A stretch of 34,119 nt of DNA. Origin: Anaerolineales bacterium (lineage in GTDB: Bacteria; Chloroflexota; Anaerolineae; Anaerolineales; UBA11858). The stretch spans positions 1-34,119 of the forward strand of contig JADHXE010000012.1 of NCBI GenBank assembly GCA_016783125.1, read 5' to 3'. Positions 33,055-34,119 of the stretch are shown here, one piece after another. The number at the start of each line of letters is the position of its first letter. The first letter of the stretch is position 1. The notes beneath the pieces were generated by a model that was not told where the DNA came from, did not search any database, and saw only the letters and a list, made by a program, of their open reading frames with translations. A program made the translations under genes and the position numbers.

Positions 33055-34065
33055 TCAAGGTAATGTGCCCAACTCATTCAATAATTTCACCAATTCCGTA
33101 GCTAGCGCGTCATGTTTATCGATACCGATATGCCCGTCGTACATGTACCCTCCCCCTACATTGCCAATACTTATCAACGCGAGTATATCTGCCTGATTTA
33201 GTACCGCCATAATTGCTTCTACCTCAGCAACCTCCTCATCCGTTACAATGATGATTGGTATTCTTGATTCCTCCGCTTTTGCAAGGATGTAGGTCAGTGG
33301 TTCTGTTTCCTCAACCCATTTAGAAGCGTACGACTCTACTACTACTTCTGCTGCTTCTTCAGCGTTTCTGCGGTCGCGGATTTCCCGCCAGGCCAGCGTG
33401 AAATAGCGCCAGAAGTGGAACCTGCTCAAGAATACCCTGACAGATTTTGGAATAAATCTCGCAGCATCTTCTTTGTATTTATCCACCAAATACCCATTTT
33501 CTACATCATGATTATCTGGGGGCTGCCAATCGTTATCAACCAGATACAAAACTATCGCAGAAATATCAGGGTATAACTCTGTTAGTTCGTCATACACGGA
33601 TTGATAATGCCAGAGGTTCCAGCCAGGAGATGAGGCATTTACCGTACGGATATCATAGCCAAGTTCATGAAGCCGTGTTTCTGTTTTATATACAAAGGTT
33701 TCTTCGGTCGTGACCATCCAGCCGAAGGTTTGCGAATCGCCAATGAATAGAACCACCTGATCATCATCCTGGGGGTAATCATCACGTGCTAAAACCCTAA
33801 AACCATTGGGGTCTGTGTAAAACACCTCGCCATTTTGGTATAGCTCCCCATTGCTTTTAAAACGATGTGCAAGCTCCGAGTCTTCTACGTATGGCTCTGG
33901 TTTAATGATGTAATCTGGGAAAGGCAAAAAGATCGCCAATCCGGCCTCAACGATGATCAACCCTACGAAGAGAGAAACCAGGGCAATGATTAGATTTCCC
34001 CATATTGTTTTTTTATTGGACGATTTTTTCTCAGTCATAAAAACAAAAGGTAACTGCTCAGCCAT
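33055..34065 (-). CDS. Membrane-anchored SGNH/GDSL-like hydrolase family protein
   Basis: 336 residues if the start is at 34065; ATG 34038 (MTEKKSSNKK) is equally possible, and neither has a clear ribosome-binding site. One N-terminal membrane helix (IWGNLIIALVSLFVGLIIVEAGLAIFLPF) anchors the protein, with the rest outside. Block I of the SGNH fold is FIGDSQTFGW (nucleophile Ser). A later N is in VNASSPGWNLWHYQS, and DGHIGIDKHDALA near the C-terminus could supply the catalytic histidine. Such anchored SGNH proteins often modify exported polysaccharides by adding or removing acetyl groups. It converges with the glycosyltransferase gene, 17 bases apart, hinting at a cell-surface polysaccharide region. 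Confidence 0.75.
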   Translation of the reverse strand: MAEQLPFVFMTEKKSSNKKTIWGNLIIALVSLFVGLIIVEAGLAIFLPFPDYIIKPEPYVEDSELAHRFKSNGELYQNGEVFYTDPNGFRVLARDDYPQDDDQVVLFIGDSQTFGWMVTTEETFVYKTETRLHELGYDIRTVNASSPGWNLWHYQSVYDELTELYPDISAIVLYLVDNDWQPPDNHDVENGYLVDKYKEDAARFIPKSVRVFLSRFHFWRYFTLAWREIRDRRNAEEAAEVVVESYASKWVEETEPLTYILAKAEESRIPIIIVTDEEVAEVEAIMAVLNQADILALISIGNVGGGYMYDGHIGIDKHDALATELVKLLNELGTLP

Positions 34066-34076
34066 GGAACGGATTA

Positions 34077-34119
34077 CCCCGAAAAAAGGGTATGCGCAGG
34101 GGGCTGCGCCCCCTGCGCA
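34077..34119. repeat. Hairpin of the dispersed family, cut by the window end
   Basis: It begins CCCCGAAAAAAGGGTATGCG. The inner stem 34093-34104 pairs perfectly with 34108-34119 around a 3-base loop. The outer right arm should continue beyond the window. It lies 12 bases upstream of the SGNH start. Confidence 0.7.

Noticed and set aside
1-34119. CRISPR array, tRNA or rRNA genes, transposase
   Set aside because: No regularly spaced direct repeats, cloverleaf with a T-loop, rRNA signature or DDE-type protein could be recognised in the sequence.

Overview
The window looks like a chromosomal segment of a Chloroflexota bacterium, most likely class Anaerolineae. This is inferred from three things: the tandem PAS/GAF sensors with the 'NLTAGRE.RMAEL' tail, the many lipobox proteins without outer-membrane machinery, and dense palindromic intergenic repeats. 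No rRNA, tRNA, CRISPR array, transposase or phage gene was seen. Nearly all of it is coding, with good ribosome-binding sites.

Region 1 (1-9000). A 5'-truncated YugP-type zinc metallopeptidase on + converges on a four-gene minus-strand signalling operon, read from 8921 down to 624. It contains a short leader ORF that looks like the amputated start of a solute-binding-domain sensor, a PAS-PAS-GAF-GAF-GAF sensor with no kinase domain, a six-helix membrane PAS-PAS histidine kinase, an Rcp1-like single-domain response regulator, and a REC-PAS-GAF-GAF-HD-GYP protein. The expected output is cyclic-di-GMP hydrolysis. The gaps inside this operon hold hairpin repeats, one of which appears inserted inside another.

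Region 2 (9000-14240). Individually expressed genes: a four-cysteine uracil-DNA-glycosylase-superfamily protein, a GH25-like/NTF2-like fusion, an alpha-alpha-toroid-like protein, a GxxExxY protein flanked by GCTGATT-type repeats, and a membrane protein with a duplicated motif. Three sigma70-like promoters and several large hairpins lie between them.

Region 3 (14240-23480). A same-strand cluster of five predicted lipoproteins plus one small membrane protein. The lipoproteins are a TolB-like propeller, a GH43/32-like propeller, a GH123/DUF4091 protein, an alpha/beta-hydrolase, and a CBM-like/NodB-like protein. Two of them share a Cys-rich CGDG.CDGPEN module right after the lipobox. The set suggests surface glycan or ester processing.

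Region 4 (23480-30250). The conserved core rpmH-rnpA-yidD-[PQQ/BamB-like lipoprotein]-yidC-jag, then a PfkB-family kinase, parA and parB. This set usually sits near the chromosome origin, but dnaA is not next to rpmH here and no parS-like site was noticed.

Region 5 (30250-34119). A YtcJ-type amidohydrolase that carries two in-frame intergenic-type palindromic repeats inside its coding sequence, a glycosyltransferase, and a convergent membrane-anchored SGNH-like protein. The window ends inside another hairpin of the dispersed family.

The strongest unexplained signal is that dispersed hairpin family. It has nearly constant outer ends (CCGAAAA...AGGGT / ACCCT...TTTTCGG) and variable inner stems, and occurs at five sites plus one half-site.
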